A DNA stretch of 64,000 bases from CBDBND01 sp965207985 (lineage in GTDB: Bacteria > Pseudomonadota > Alphaproteobacteria > Rhodospirillales > Rhodospirillaceae): contig CBDBND010000032.1 of the NCBI GenBank assembly GCA_965207985.1, positions 372,001 through 436,000 of the forward strand. The letters are read 5' to 3'. Each line of letters begins with the position of its first letter. Positions within the stretch are counted from its first letter, which is position 1. The position numbers and the translations under genes are program-made. The notes under the pieces are model-generated. The model worked only from the letters and a program-made list of their open reading frames with translations. It made no database searches and was not told the DNA's origin. Shown here in pieces: positions 43,402-52,598 of the stretch.

Positions 43402-44939
43402 TGGGAGAAGTCCTCGCCGCGTTGATGTTTGTCGTCACTGTTTTGGTGGTTCTCGCCGGCTACCCGGTGGCCTTTACGTTGGCGGGGACCGCGTTGATGT
43501 TTGCCGCTATTGGAATTGTCTCGGGCTTATTCGAACCGAGCCTGCTGTCAGCCCTCGCCGTGCGCTACTTCGGCACCATGACCAACGAGGTGTTGGTGGC
43601 CGTGCCTTTGTTCGTGTTCATGGGCGTCATGTTGGAGCGGTCCAAGATCGCCGAACAGCTGCTTACCACCATGGGTGAGTTGTTTGGTGCGGTCAGAGGC
43701 GGGCTCGGCTTGTCGGTCATTTTGGTGGGCGCATTGCTGGCCGCGTCCACGGGGATCGTCGGTGCCACCGTTGTCACCATGGGCCTGCTGAGTCTGCCGG
43801 TGATGACCCGCGCCGGTTACGACCCGAAGCTGGCAACCGGCGCCATCTGCGCTTCGGGAACTTTGGGCCAGATCATCCCGCCATCGACGGTGCTCATTTT
43901 CATGGGCGACATTTTGCAGGGCGCCAACCAGCAGGCGCAGTTGTCTATGGGGAATTTTTCGCCAGAGCCGTTGTCCGTCGGACAACTGTTTGCCGGCGCC
44001 GTGCTGCCCGGACTGATGCTGGTCGGCCTTTACATGGTGTGGATTGTCATCCGCGCCGTTGCCGATCCGGACTCGTGCCCGCCATTGGAACTGTCGGCGG
44101 AACAACGGGCGGGTCTGCCGCGCCGGGTACTGGTCGCCCTTGTGCCACCGCTGATCCTCATTCTGGCGGTGCTGGGCTCCATACTGGCGGGCATTGCCAC
44201 ACCAACAGAGTCCGCGTCGGTTGGCGCTGTTGGGGCCATGGTCCTGGCCGCTTTCAAGGGCCGGTTGACGTTACCGGTCTTGAAAGAAGTCATGCGCTCA
44301 ACCCTGATGATCAACTCCATGGTGTTCGTCATTTTGTTGGGGGCGTCGGTGTTCAGTTTGGTGTTCCGCGGTTTGGGCGGTGAAGAATTGGTCTACGACA
44401 TTCTAGCGGCCATGCCGGGTGGTACGGCGGGCGCTGTTCTGGTGGTCATGCTGGTGATCTTCGTTCTGGGATTCTTTCTCGACACGTTTGAGATCATTTT
44501 CATCACCGTGCCCATTGCCGCACCCGTGCTGATTCGCTTAGGCGTTGATCCCATCTGGCTGGGCGTGCTTATCGGCATGAACCTGCAAACCAGCTTCCTC
44601 ACCCCGCCCTTCGGTTTTGCCCTGTTCTATCTGCGCGGGGTGGCCGACAAGGTGATTCAGACTCTCGACATCTACCGAGGTGCGGTGCCCTTCGTCGGTT
44701 TGCAGGTGGCCGGCATCGGATTGCTTTGGCTGGTGCCGGACTTGGCCACCTGGTTGCCCGACGTTTTGTTCGGCGTTGACGCTGCTGCGGCACCGGCAGA
44801 TCTAACGGGTGCACCCGCTTCGGACGTGCCGGACGGTCCGTCTTCCACGGATGATTTCAGGGACCTCTTCGCAGACGAACCCGATCCGGACACTCTGCCC
44901 CAGGTGGATCAGTTCAATAACCTTTTCCCAAAACAGTAA
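43401..44939 (+). CDS. TRAP transporter large permease (DctM-like)
   Basis: 512 residues with about a dozen membrane segments; ATG overlaps the DctQ stop (TGATG). It shows GTMTNEVLVAVPLFVFMGVM, GIVGATVVTMGLLSLPVMTR, GQIIPPSTVLIFMGDIL, and FFLDTFEIIFITVPIAAPVL. The ion-driven importer takes up C4-dicarboxylates or other organic acids. The last 60 residues (SDVPDGPSSTDDFRDLFADE) form a hydrophilic acidic tail that is unusual. Confidence 0.94.
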   Translation: MGEVLAALMFVVTVLVVLAGYPVAFTLAGTALMFAAIGIVSGLFEPSLLSALAVRYFGTMTNEVLVAVPLFVFMGVMLERSKIAEQLLTTMGELFGAVRGGLGLSVILVGALLAASTGIVGATVVTMGLLSLPVMTRAGYDPKLATGAICASGTLGQIIPPSTVLIFMGDILQGANQQAQLSMGNFSPEPLSVGQLFAGAVLPGLMLVGLYMVWIVIRAVADPDSCPPLELSAEQRAGLPRRVLVALVPPLILILAVLGSILAGIATPTESASVGAVGAMVLAAFKGRLTLPVLKEVMRSTLMINSMVFVILLGASVFSLVFRGLGGEELVYDILAAMPGGTAGAVLVVMLVIFVLGFFLDTFEIIFITVPIAAPVLIRLGVDPIWLGVLIGMNLQTSFLTPPFGFALFYLRGVADKVIQTLDIYRGAVPFVGLQVAGIGLLWLVPDLATWLPDVLFGVDAAAAPADLTGAPASDVPDGPSSTDDFRDLFADEPDPDTLPQVDQFNNLFPKQ

Positions 44940-44953
44940 AAGCAGGGTAGCTC

Positions 44954-45361
44954 ATGACGGACGCCAAACGCATCAAGACCGACCCGGATCCTTTTGAAGC
45001 CTTCCGCATCGCCCAGGGCTACCGTGTGGGTGATCTCATTTTCATGTCGGGCCAGGCGTCCATCGATTCCGAAGGCAATTTGGTCGGGGTTGGCGACTTC
45101 GATGCGCAGGCAGACCAGACCTTTAAGAACATTCGGGCCGTGCTCGAAGCCGGCGGATCCAGCATGGAACAGATCGTCAAGGTGGTGATCTATCTCACCG
45201 ATATGAGCGACTTTCCCAAGATCATGGAGCTTAGGAAAAAGTGGTTCACGCCGCCCTACCCGGCGGACACCATCGTAGAAGTAAAGTCTCTCGCATTGCC
45301 GGAACTGATGATCGAGATCGACGTGACGGCGCTGGCCGACGGTAGAATCATCGATTCTTAA
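44954..45361 (+). CDS. RidA-family protein of the TRAP operon
   Basis: 135 residues, 15 bases after dctM on the same strand. RidA features include FRIAQGYRVGDLIFMSGQAS, NIRAVLEAGGSSMEQIVKVV and TDMSDFPKIMELRKKWFTPP, with a complete end ELMIEIDVTALADGRI. Such genes often accompany TRAP systems that import amino-acid derivatives, and would detoxify imines. It is distinct from the RidA at 36.8-37.2 kb. Confidence 0.88.
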   Translation: MTDAKRIKTDPDPFEAFRIAQGYRVGDLIFMSGQASIDSEGNLVGVGDFDAQADQTFKNIRAVLEAGGSSMEQIVKVVIYLTDMSDFPKIMELRKKWFTPPYPADTIVEVKSLALPELMIEIDVTALADGRIIDS

Positions 45362-45558
45362 TTCAGACTCTTAATCCGAAGTCAAACGGAAGCCGCCGCG
45401 CGTTCATGTACGCCTGTTCGCCAACACGAGTCCAGGGCAGCACAGTTTGGCGGAAAGCAAGATAGTCAGAGACGATACGGCGAACGAGATCATCGCCATC
45501 GTCATAGATCTCGGTCAGGACGTCGTTGGCCGCTTCGGCACAGGCCATCAGAATGTCG

Positions 45559-46345
45559 GATAACGTAAAAGATCTTTCGCACATTTTTGGGGTTGGTGGC
45601 TCCGGGTCTGGTTAGGTTGGTTTTGTTCAATCAGCCACTCCAGAAGGAAGGAGCCACCATGGAAAAGGATAACACGAAGGCATTGTCGCACGTCATACGG
45701 ATTGATGACGAACGTATACAGGATCACCTGGGCAAGGTAGTGCGGGGCAGTGTTGAGGAGACCCTGAACGCGCTATTGGACGCCGAAGCGGACCGGCTCT
45801 GCAATGCTGAGCGCTACGAACGCAGTGAGGCCCGTCGCGATACGCGGGCCGGCAGTTACGAGAGGAAGCTTCAGACACGGGCTGGCGAGGTTTCTCTGAA
45901 GGTTCCCAAGCTGCGCCGTCAGACCTTTGAGACGGCGATCATCGAGCGTTACCGGCGTCGGGAGGCATCGGTCGAAGAGGCCTTGATGGAGATGTATCTG
46001 GCCGGTGTTTCGGTACGGCGTGTGGAGGACATCACCGAGGCGTTGTGGGGCACGCGGGTTTCGCCAGGAACCGTCTCGAACCTTAACAAGAAAATCTATG
46101 AGCAGATCGACGCTTGGCGCAATAAGCCGATTGCGGGCGATCATCCCTACCCGCGTAGTCGGAGCGTTCCCTGACGGTCAATCGGCGCTCAACTTGGCTG
46201 CAGCAAGGTTAAGACACATAGCCGGAAGCAAATGGTCCCTAAAACGATACATGAATATGAATCTACTCACGCAGCAAAGGAACACGGCCTGACCAAATCA
46301 GCCACCAGCCCAATACAAAAAGTGCGAAAGATTCTGGACACTACC
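45559..46345. mobile_element. IS256-family element, internally deleted
   Basis: 787 bases with 24-base imperfect inverted ends that both finish in ATCTTTCGCAC, flanked by an 8-base duplication GAATGTCG (45551-45558 and 46346-46353). Removing element and one copy of the duplication restores DDILMACAEAAND in dctP. The transposase keeps only its two ends. Confidence 0.92.
45660..46291 (+). pseudogene. IS256 transposase with a large internal deletion
   Basis: The start (MEKDNTKALSHVIRIDDERI) and 170 residues of N-terminal HTH domain end in PIAGDHPYPRSRSVP; the C-terminal 45 residues follow in another frame (VVGAFPDGQSALNLAAARLR, KRYMNMNLLTQQ). The whole catalytic domain is missing, about half the gene. 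Confidence 0.88.
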
Positions 46346-47141
46346 GAATGTCGTCCGGCAACGCTTTGACTTTCACGCCATGGTCTTCCACCAGCGTGCG
46401 CAAAGCGGGTCCGGAGCGGGCGTTGGTCTCGGCCAGACTGCCGCGGTTGGCCGAGGCGGCTGCGGTTTTGACAATGTTCTGGAGGTCGAGCGGCAGCGAT
46501 TGCCAGGCTTGTTCATTGATAATCAGTTCAGCAGTGGCGCTGGGTTCGTGATACCCGTGGGCGTAGTAATACTTGCAGATTTGGTGAACGCCTAAGACGA
46601 GATCATTATAGGGGCCAACCCATTCCACCCCGTCAATGGCACCCGATTGCAGGGCCGGATAGATTTCTCCGGCGGGCAGCACCACGGGAACCAAACCCAA
46701 CTTTTACAGCACACGGCCCTGAATTCCGGTGGCGCGAAACTTGAGACCGTCGAGATCATCGACGCTTTGTAGTTCTTGTTTGAGCCAACCGAACATGTTC
46801 GGGTCGGTATTGCCCGCGGCGAAGGCGCGCACTCCAAAGGGACGATAGAGTTCATCCCAAAGGACCTGCCCTTGGCCGAAGTGAATCCACGCATCCATTT
46901 CGTTTACGGTCATGCCCCAGGGAAAGGTGGTGAAAAAGGCAAAGGCCTCCGACTTCCCCACATGATAAATGGATCCGTCGCCTCCCATTTGGGCTGTACC
47001 GGCAGCCACCGCATCGAACACGCCGAACGCGGGCACCAATTCACCGGCGGCAAACACTTGAATGGTCAGGCGGCCGTCGCTCATGGTCGTGATCTTTTCC
47101 GCCATGCGTTCAATGCCCGCACCCACGCCGGGAAATCCTTT

Positions 47142-47724
47142 GGGTCAACCGGGCGCTTCTGGCGCGCACCCGCGAGGCCGAGGGGCGGGCCGCTGCCGCG
47201 ACTGCCGGGGTGATCGACAGCCAGTCGGTGAAGACCACGGAAAGCGGAGGTCCGCGCGGGTTTGACGCGGGTAAGAAGGTGATGGGCCGCAAGCGCCATA
47301 TCGTGGTGGACACTGGCGGGCGGTTGCTCGGTGCCGTGGTCCACGAGGCTGACATCCAGGATCGCGACGGTGCGCCGTCGCTGCTCGCCGAGGTGGGGGC
47401 GTGGTTTCCCGGGGTCGGCCATATCTTCGCCGACGGCGCTTACGCCGGCCCTAAGCTGGCCGGGGCGCTGAAGAAGATCGGCGACTGGGCGCTGGAGATC
47501 GTCAGGCGCAACGACAAGGCGGACGGCTTCGTTGCGCTGCCGCGCCGTTGGGTGGTCGAACGCACCTTCGCATGGTTCGGGCGCAGCCGCCGCCTTGCGA
47601 AGGACTTCAAGGCGACCGTCGAGAGCGCCCTTGCCTGGCTCCTGATCGCCAGCATCCAAGTCTTCATCCGTAGACTAGCAAGGTTATGAAAATAAACGAT
47701 TCTTTTCCGGCCAGACTCTGAGAG
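47142..47724 (+). mobile_element. IS5-family transposase fragment (5' truncated)
   Basis: The frame up to 47689 encodes the C-terminal part VIDSQSVKTTESGGPRGFDA, GKKVMGRKRHIVVDTGGRLL, ADGAYAGPKLAGALKKIG and RWVVERTFAWFGRSRRLAK of ISL2/IS1031-like IS5 transposases, with catalytic D and the Y-(2)-R-(3)-E region. The N-terminus is lost at the junction to dctP near 47142. A possible right inverted repeat ends around 47724 and IS256 sequence follows at once, so this IS5 sat inside an IS256. Confidence 0.85.
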
Positions 47725-48309
47725 CCGAGGCCTCTCAGGCGTCGAGCTGATCGTCTCCGACGCCTGTCTCGGGCTGGTTGAGAGTGCCGCCGAGGTCTAT
47801 CCGCAAGCCCGCTGGCAGCGCTGTGTGGTGCACTGGTACAGGAACGTCTTCTCTCACGTGCCCTCCACCAAGGTGCGCGAGGTGGCCCACATGCTCAAGG
47901 CCATCCATGCCCAGGAAGACCGGGCGGCGGCCCGCGCCAAGGCCGATGAGGTCATCGCCAAGCTCAAGGGCATGCGGCTATCGAAGGCCGCCCAACTGGT
48001 GGAAGAGACCGTCGATGAGACCGTGGTGTACTACGCCTTCCCGGACGAGCATTGGCGGCGTATCCGCACCAACACTCCGCTTGAGCGGCTGATGCGCGAG
48101 ATCAGGCGGCGGACCCGCGCGGTCGGCGCATTCCCGGACGGCGAAAGCGCCCTCAACCTGGCCGCGGCCAGGTTGAGGCACATCGCGGGAACCAAATGGT
48201 CCGCCAAACGATACCTCAACATGAAACTGCTCAAGGAAAAAACGATGATCGCCTGACCGGATCAGACCACCAGCCCAAAACAAATGTGCGAAAGATTCTG
48301 GACACTACC
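47725..48309 (+). mobile_element. IS256-family element, 3' part with right terminal repeat
   Basis: It encodes the C-terminal part of an IS256 transposase: SRGLSGVELIVSDACLGLVE, YPQARWQRCVVHWYRNVFSH and YYAFPDEHWRRIRTNTPLER, including the DDE-type catalytic Glu in TNTPLERLMREIRRRT. It ends at TGA 48254-48256, and the 24-base right end (48286-48309) is identical to that of the other IS256. The 5' half is gone, replaced by the IS5 fragment. Confidence 0.88.
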
Positions 48310-48404
48310 GAGAACGCCGCACCCGCAGCAGCTGCATGAAGGCAGTGACGTCGGGCGATTTTAGAAACCGCTGAAGACGCTTTTTTCATGGCGATGCTAT
48401 GCCG

Positions 48405-49508
48405 TTACGTTCTTAGTCCGAATTCAAAAGGCAAACGGCGGGCATTGACGAAAGACAACTCACCCACCCGGGTCCAGGGCAGCACGTCTTTACGGAAGGC
48501 TAAGAAATCTTCGACGATGCGGCGCACGATGGGTGTGCCGCCTTCATAAACTTCGTTGAGTACGTCGTTGGCGGCCCGACCGCAGGCCAACAGAACATCT
48601 TCCGGAAGCGCTTTGACTTGCACGCCGTGTTCTTCCACCAATGTGCGCAAGGCCGGTCCGGAGCGGGCGTTATACTCGGCAAGCATGTCCTGATTGGCGG
48701 CATCGCAAGCCGCTTTGACGATGGCTTGCAACTCTGTGTCCAGGGACTGCCAGGCCTCTTCGTTGATGGTGAGCTGCAAAGCCGCGCCCGGTTCGTGATA
48801 GCCGTAGGAATAGTAGTACTTGCACACCTGATAGAAGCCGAGGGAGAGATCATTGTAGGGACCAACCCATTCTGCACCGTCGACGGCGCCCGACTGCAGC
48901 GCCGGGAAGATTTCACCGCCAGCCAGAACGACGGGTGTAGCGCCGAGCTTCTGTAAAATCTTGCCCTGATTGCCCGGTGCTCGGAATTTCAAACCTTGGA
49001 AATCATCGATGGATTGTATGGCCTCGCGGAACCAGCCGAACATTTGCGTACCCGTATTGCCGGCGAGGAACCCGCGAATGCCGAACGGCGAATAGAGTTC
49101 GTCCCATAAGGCTTGACCATTGCCGTAACCAACCCAGGCTTCGATCTCATTGGCGGTGAAGCCCCAAGGGAACGCTGTATAGAAGGCGCAGCCTTCCGAT
49201 TTACCGAGATGATAATAAGAGGCGTCATGCCCCAATTGGGCGGTGCCTTCGGCAACGGCGTCGAACACGCCAAGCGCAGGGACCAGTTCGTTGGCCGAAT
49301 ACACTTTGACCGTGATCCGCCCGCCGGTCAACGCGGTGATCCGTTCGGCCAATCTTTCCGCGCCGGTGCCCAAACCCGGCAGGCCTTTCGGCCAGCTGGT
49401 CACCATGCGCCATTCACGTAAGCCCTGAGACAAGGCCGGGGCGGACAGGCTTGAGGCCGCAGCCGTGCTGCCCACTGCTGCGTTCTTGAGGAATGACCTA
49501 CGTTTCAT
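48405..49508 (-). CDS. TRAP transporter solute-binding protein (DctP/DctP-like)
   Basis: 367 residues from ATG 49508 (MKRRSFLKNAAVGSTAAASS), a clear twin-arginine signal. The family motifs SWPKGLPGLGTGAERLAERI, GATPVVLAGGEIFPALQSGA and DGAEWVGPYNDLSLGFYQV are of the type binding 2-oxoacids or aromatic acids. The intact partner of the damaged copy next to it, it is on the opposite strand to dctQM but probably serves that permease. Confidence 0.9.
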   Translation of the reverse strand: MKRRSFLKNAAVGSTAAASSLSAPALSQGLREWRMVTSWPKGLPGLGTGAERLAERITALTGGRITVKVYSANELVPALGVFDAVAEGTAQLGHDASYYHLGKSEGCAFYTAFPWGFTANEIEAWVGYGNGQALWDELYSPFGIRGFLAGNTGTQMFGWFREAIQSIDDFQGLKFRAPGNQGKILQKLGATPVVLAGGEIFPALQSGAVDGAEWVGPYNDLSLGFYQVCKYYYSYGYHEPGAALQLTINEEAWQSLDTELQAIVKAACDAANQDMLAEYNARSGPALRTLVEEHGVQVKALPEDVLLACGRAANDVLNEVYEGGTPIVRRIVEDFLAFRKDVLPWTRVGELSFVNARRLPFEFGLRT

Positions 49509-49515
49509 CTTGATG

Positions 49516-50538
49516 TTACGAGACGGTCCAGGTGTTGCCGCTGCGCAAAAGTTTGTCCATATCGCCAGCGCCCTTCGCCAATGCAGCGTCCACTTGTTCA
49601 CTCACCGCTTGCTCATAGGAAGGCGCGGGATCGCAATAAATCACTCCGAGAGCAACAGGCATCTCCGGCTGCTCCATACCGACCAGAAGGTTGGCCAGCG
49701 TGCGATTGGTTTCGTCATGAACAAGAATATCGTCTTCACTGACGCCGTTCTTGCCGATGGTTACCGCTTCCAACTCGAACGTGCCCGGCTTGATACGCAG
49801 GCCTTTGTTGCCGTCTGCGCCGTAAATCATCTTTTCGCCGTGCTTGAGGTGCAGTTGGGTTTCTTTGGCGACAGCTTTTTCCGTGAAATGAGCAAACGCG
49901 TCGTCGTTAAAGACAATGCAGTTCTGAATAATCTCGACAAATGAAGCACCCTTGTGTTCGCGCGCACGGGTAAACAGAGCGCCCAGTTCCTTAGCTTGGA
50001 TGTCGATGCCACGGGCAACAAAGCGGGCATTGCATCCAAGAGCGAACGTGCAGGCATCGATTGGCGCATCGACAGAGCCCTGCGGTGTGGAGGGTGACTT
50101 CTGCCCGATGCGGGACGTGGGTGAGTATTGCCCCTTGGTTAGGCCGTAGACTTCGTTGTTGAACAGCAGAAACTGCACATCCACATTGCGGCGGAGCAAA
50201 TGCAAGAGATGATTGCCGCCGATGGACATGGCATCGCCGTCACCGGAAACGATCCACACATCCAGGTCCGGATTGGCGAGTTTGACGCCGGAGGCCACCG
50301 CCGGCGCCCGGCCGTGAATGGTATGGAAGCCGTAAGTTTCCATGTAATAAGGAAAACGCGCAGCACAGCCGATACCGGAAACGAACACCGTGTTTTCCGG
50401 CTGTGCGCCCATGTTGGCCAAGGCCATTTGCACCGCCTTGAGAATGGCGTAATCGCCGCAACCGGGGCACCAGCGGACTTCTTGGTCCGTAGCGAAATCC
50501 TTTGGCTTCAGTTTTACCGGTTCGACCTGAACGTTCAT
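49516..50538 (-). CDS. korB: 2-oxoacid:ferredoxin oxidoreductase, beta subunit
   Basis: 340 residues from ATG 50538 (in-frame TTG at 50550). It is a TPP-binding subunit: EVRWCPGCGDYAILKAVQMA (CPGCGD), the TPP/Mg motif GDGDAMSIGGNHLLHLLRRN and GLTKGQYSPTSRIGQKSPST. It binds the 2-oxoacid with TPP and transfers electrons to ferredoxin. It follows korA by 27 bases on the minus strand. Confidence 0.93.
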   Translation of the reverse strand: MNVQVEPVKLKPKDFATDQEVRWCPGCGDYAILKAVQMALANMGAQPENTVFVSGIGCAARFPYYMETYGFHTIHGRAPAVASGVKLANPDLDVWIVSGDGDAMSIGGNHLLHLLRRNVDVQFLLFNNEVYGLTKGQYSPTSRIGQKSPSTPQGSVDAPIDACTFALGCNARFVARGIDIQAKELGALFTRAREHKGASFVEIIQNCIVFNDDAFAHFTEKAVAKETQLHLKHGEKMIYGADGNKGLRIKPGTFELEAVTIGKNGVSEDDILVHDETNRTLANLLVGMEQPEMPVALGVIYCDPAPSYEQAVSEQVDAALAKGAGDMDKLLRSGNTWTVS

Positions 50539-50577
50539 GTGTGTGTTCAAAGACCGATGCGGTCTTGCTCCTACGGT

Positions 50578-52464
50578 TTACTTGTCCAAACGCTCGCGAA
50601 TGGCGTTTTGAATTTCAGTGATGGTGAGCGGCTGACCGTTCACTTTGAGATGAGCCTGTATGTGTCGCCGCGACTGGCTGCGCAAGAAGGTTAACATTTG
50701 ACCGTTGTTCATTTCTGCCACGAGCACTTCATCGTATCCGTGCAGCAGTTCAATCAAATTGGATGGCAGTGGCCATATGTGGCGAACGTGAATATGGGAT
50801 ACGTCATAGCCTTCCGCTAACATACGGGTGACGGCCCGGTTGATGGGTCCATAAGTGGATCCCCACCCAACCACGGCCAGGCGTCCGCCTTCCTTGCCCG
50901 CCTCTACCGTCTGCAGCGGAATGTCTTTGGCAATGCCGTCAATCTTGGCCGCGCGCAAATCGGTCATGCGTTGATGGTTGGCGGGGTCGTAGGAAATGTT
51001 GCCGGACCCGTCTTCTTTTTCGATGCCACCGATGCGATGCATTAATTCCGGTGTCCCCGGCTTGGCCCACGGCCGCGCCAACGTTTCCGGATCACGGACA
51101 AAGGGCGCGAATTCATCCCCTTCGCTGTGGAAGGAAACGGGAAACGGATCGTAATCGTCCATGGATGGAATCAGCCAAGGCTCGGCAGCATTGGCGATGT
51201 AACCATCGGATAATAGAAAGACCGGCGTCATGTATTTGGTGGCAATACGCACCGCCTCGATGGCCGCATCGAAACAGTCACCGGGCGAGCGGGCAGAGAT
51301 CACCGGCATGGGCGCGTCGGCGTTGCGTCCCCAAATCGCCAAGAACAGGTCCGACTGTTCCGTTTTGGTCGGCATGCCAGTGGATGGCCCTGCCCGTTGA
51401 GTGTCGATAATGATCATCGGCAGTTCCGTTGAAATGCCAAGACCGATGGCCTCTGTCTTCAAAGCAACGCCGGGACCGGAACTGGCGGTGATGCCCATGT
51501 TGCCGGCGTAGGACGCACCCAGCGCGGAACAGGCCGCGGCGATTTCATCCTCCGCTTGGAACGTAGTGACACCGAAATTCTTCAGCCGGGAGAGAATGTG
51601 CAGGATGGGAGACGACGGCGTGATCGGATAAGAACAGAAGGTCATGTCGAGCCCGGCCAGCTTGCAGCCGGCGACCAGACCCCAAGACAACGCTTCAGCG
51701 CCGCTGACAAGCCGATACTCACCGGGGGTGAACTGGACCTCGCCCATGTCCGTACGTGGAATATCGCCGGAGACTTCCGCCGTTTCACCATAGGCGTGCC
51801 CCGCTTTCAGGGCGGCGATGTTGGCTTGGGCGACCGGAGAGTCGGCACCGAACTTATTCGTGATGAACTGTTCGGTCGCATCAATGCTGCGGCCGTACAT
51901 CCAATCGATCAAACCCAACGTCCACAAGTTCTTGGCGCGCAATGCTTCCTTTTGGGTGACGTCGAAGGGCTTGGTTGCTTCCAGAGTCAGATGGGAAATA
52001 TCGATTTCAATGGTGCGGAATTGTTTGAGGGTGCCGTCTTCGCGGGGATCCACTTCGAAACCCGCTTTCTTGAGATTGCGTTCCGTAAAACTGCCCGTGT
52101 CCATTACGATGATGCCACCGGGCAGAACCTGCTCGTAATTGACTTTTAATGCTGCAGGGTTAAGTGCCACCAAAACATCAGGGGCGTCACCGGAGGTGCG
52201 GATCTTGCGTGCACCGAATTTGATCTGAAACGCAGACACCCCGTACGTGGTGCCGGCGGGTGCACGGATTTCGGCAGGGAAATCAGGAAAGGTCGCGAGA
52301 GAGTTTTTTCCCAACGCTGTTGCTTGCGAGAACTGGCCGCCGAGAAGCTGAACCCCGTCCCCTGAATCGCCGGCGAAGCGAACGGTAACAGACTCTGAAT
52401 CCGCTTCGGTCAGGGACGCGCCGTCCTGGGTGTCCCCCGTGGACGGTTTGGTCTGCAGGTTCAT
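50578..52464 (-). CDS. korA: 2-oxoacid:ferredoxin oxidoreductase, fused alpha-gamma subunit
   Basis: 628 residues. Residues 20-200 are the gamma part (VRFAGDSGDGVQLLGGQFSQ, FPDFPAEIRAPAGTTYGVSA); from 230 the alpha part (SYPITPSSPILHILSRLKNF, FQAEDEIAAACSALGASYAG, TASSGPGVALKTEAIGLGIS). The fusion is typical of proteobacterial KorA-like enzymes that use 2-oxoglutarate or other oxoacids. A palindrome (52466-52479) covers its Shine-Dalgarno. Confidence 0.94.
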   Translation of the reverse strand: MNLQTKPSTGDTQDGASLTEADSESVTVRFAGDSGDGVQLLGGQFSQATALGKNSLATFPDFPAEIRAPAGTTYGVSAFQIKFGARKIRTSGDAPDVLVALNPAALKVNYEQVLPGGIIVMDTGSFTERNLKKAGFEVDPREDGTLKQFRTIEIDISHLTLEATKPFDVTQKEALRAKNLWTLGLIDWMYGRSIDATEQFITNKFGADSPVAQANIAALKAGHAYGETAEVSGDIPRTDMGEVQFTPGEYRLVSGAEALSWGLVAGCKLAGLDMTFCSYPITPSSPILHILSRLKNFGVTTFQAEDEIAAACSALGASYAGNMGITASSGPGVALKTEAIGLGISTELPMIIIDTQRAGPSTGMPTKTEQSDLFLAIWGRNADAPMPVISARSPGDCFDAAIEAVRIATKYMTPVFLLSDGYIANAAEPWLIPSMDDYDPFPVSFHSEGDEFAPFVRDPETLARPWAKPGTPELMHRIGGIEKEDGSGNISYDPANHQRMTDLRAAKIDGIAKDIPLQTVEAGKEGGRLAVVGWGSTYGPINRAVTRMLAEGYDVSHIHVRHIWPLPSNLIELLHGYDEVLVAEMNNGQMLTFLRSQSRRHIQAHLKVNGQPLTITEIQNAIRERLDK

Positions 52465-52465
52465 G

Positions 52466-52479
52466 GAGAGGGCCCTCTC
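52466..52479 (-). promoter_or_regulatory. Palindrome over the korA ribosome-binding site
   Basis: GAGAGGGCCCTCTC is a perfect 14-base palindrome starting two bases before the ATG at 52464. It could fold as a 5-base stem with a 4-base loop and mask GAGAGGG, or be a protein operator. Confidence 0.45.
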
Positions 52480-52598
52480 ACACTTGCGGGTCCCACTAAG
52501 GGGACCCGGATACTTGAATTCTGTGTCATTTATACGGTTTTTCGCGCTGAAAAAACACCGAAAACGGCAGTTGACCGGCTAACGAAAAAGATGGTCCT

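Larger units (their letters stand above)
45363..48389 (-). pseudogene. TRAP solute-binding protein DctP, broken by IS256, IS5 and a nonsense codon
   Basis: Three pieces can be ordered. The N-terminus (48389-48310) codes a signal peptide (MKKASSAVSKIARRHCLHAA, AGAAFS). The middle (47144-46354) begins at PKDFPGVGAGIERMAEKITT and runs through MFGWLKQELQSVDDLDGLKF to RTLVEDHGVKVKALPDD, with a TAA at 46704-46706 where a Lys or Gln is expected. The C-terminus (45558-45363) continues ILMACAEAANDVLTEIYDDG and ends ARRLPFDFGLRV. It matches the intact copy at 48405-49508 throughout. The IS256 cut is exact because its target duplication restores the frame. Confidence 0.9.
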
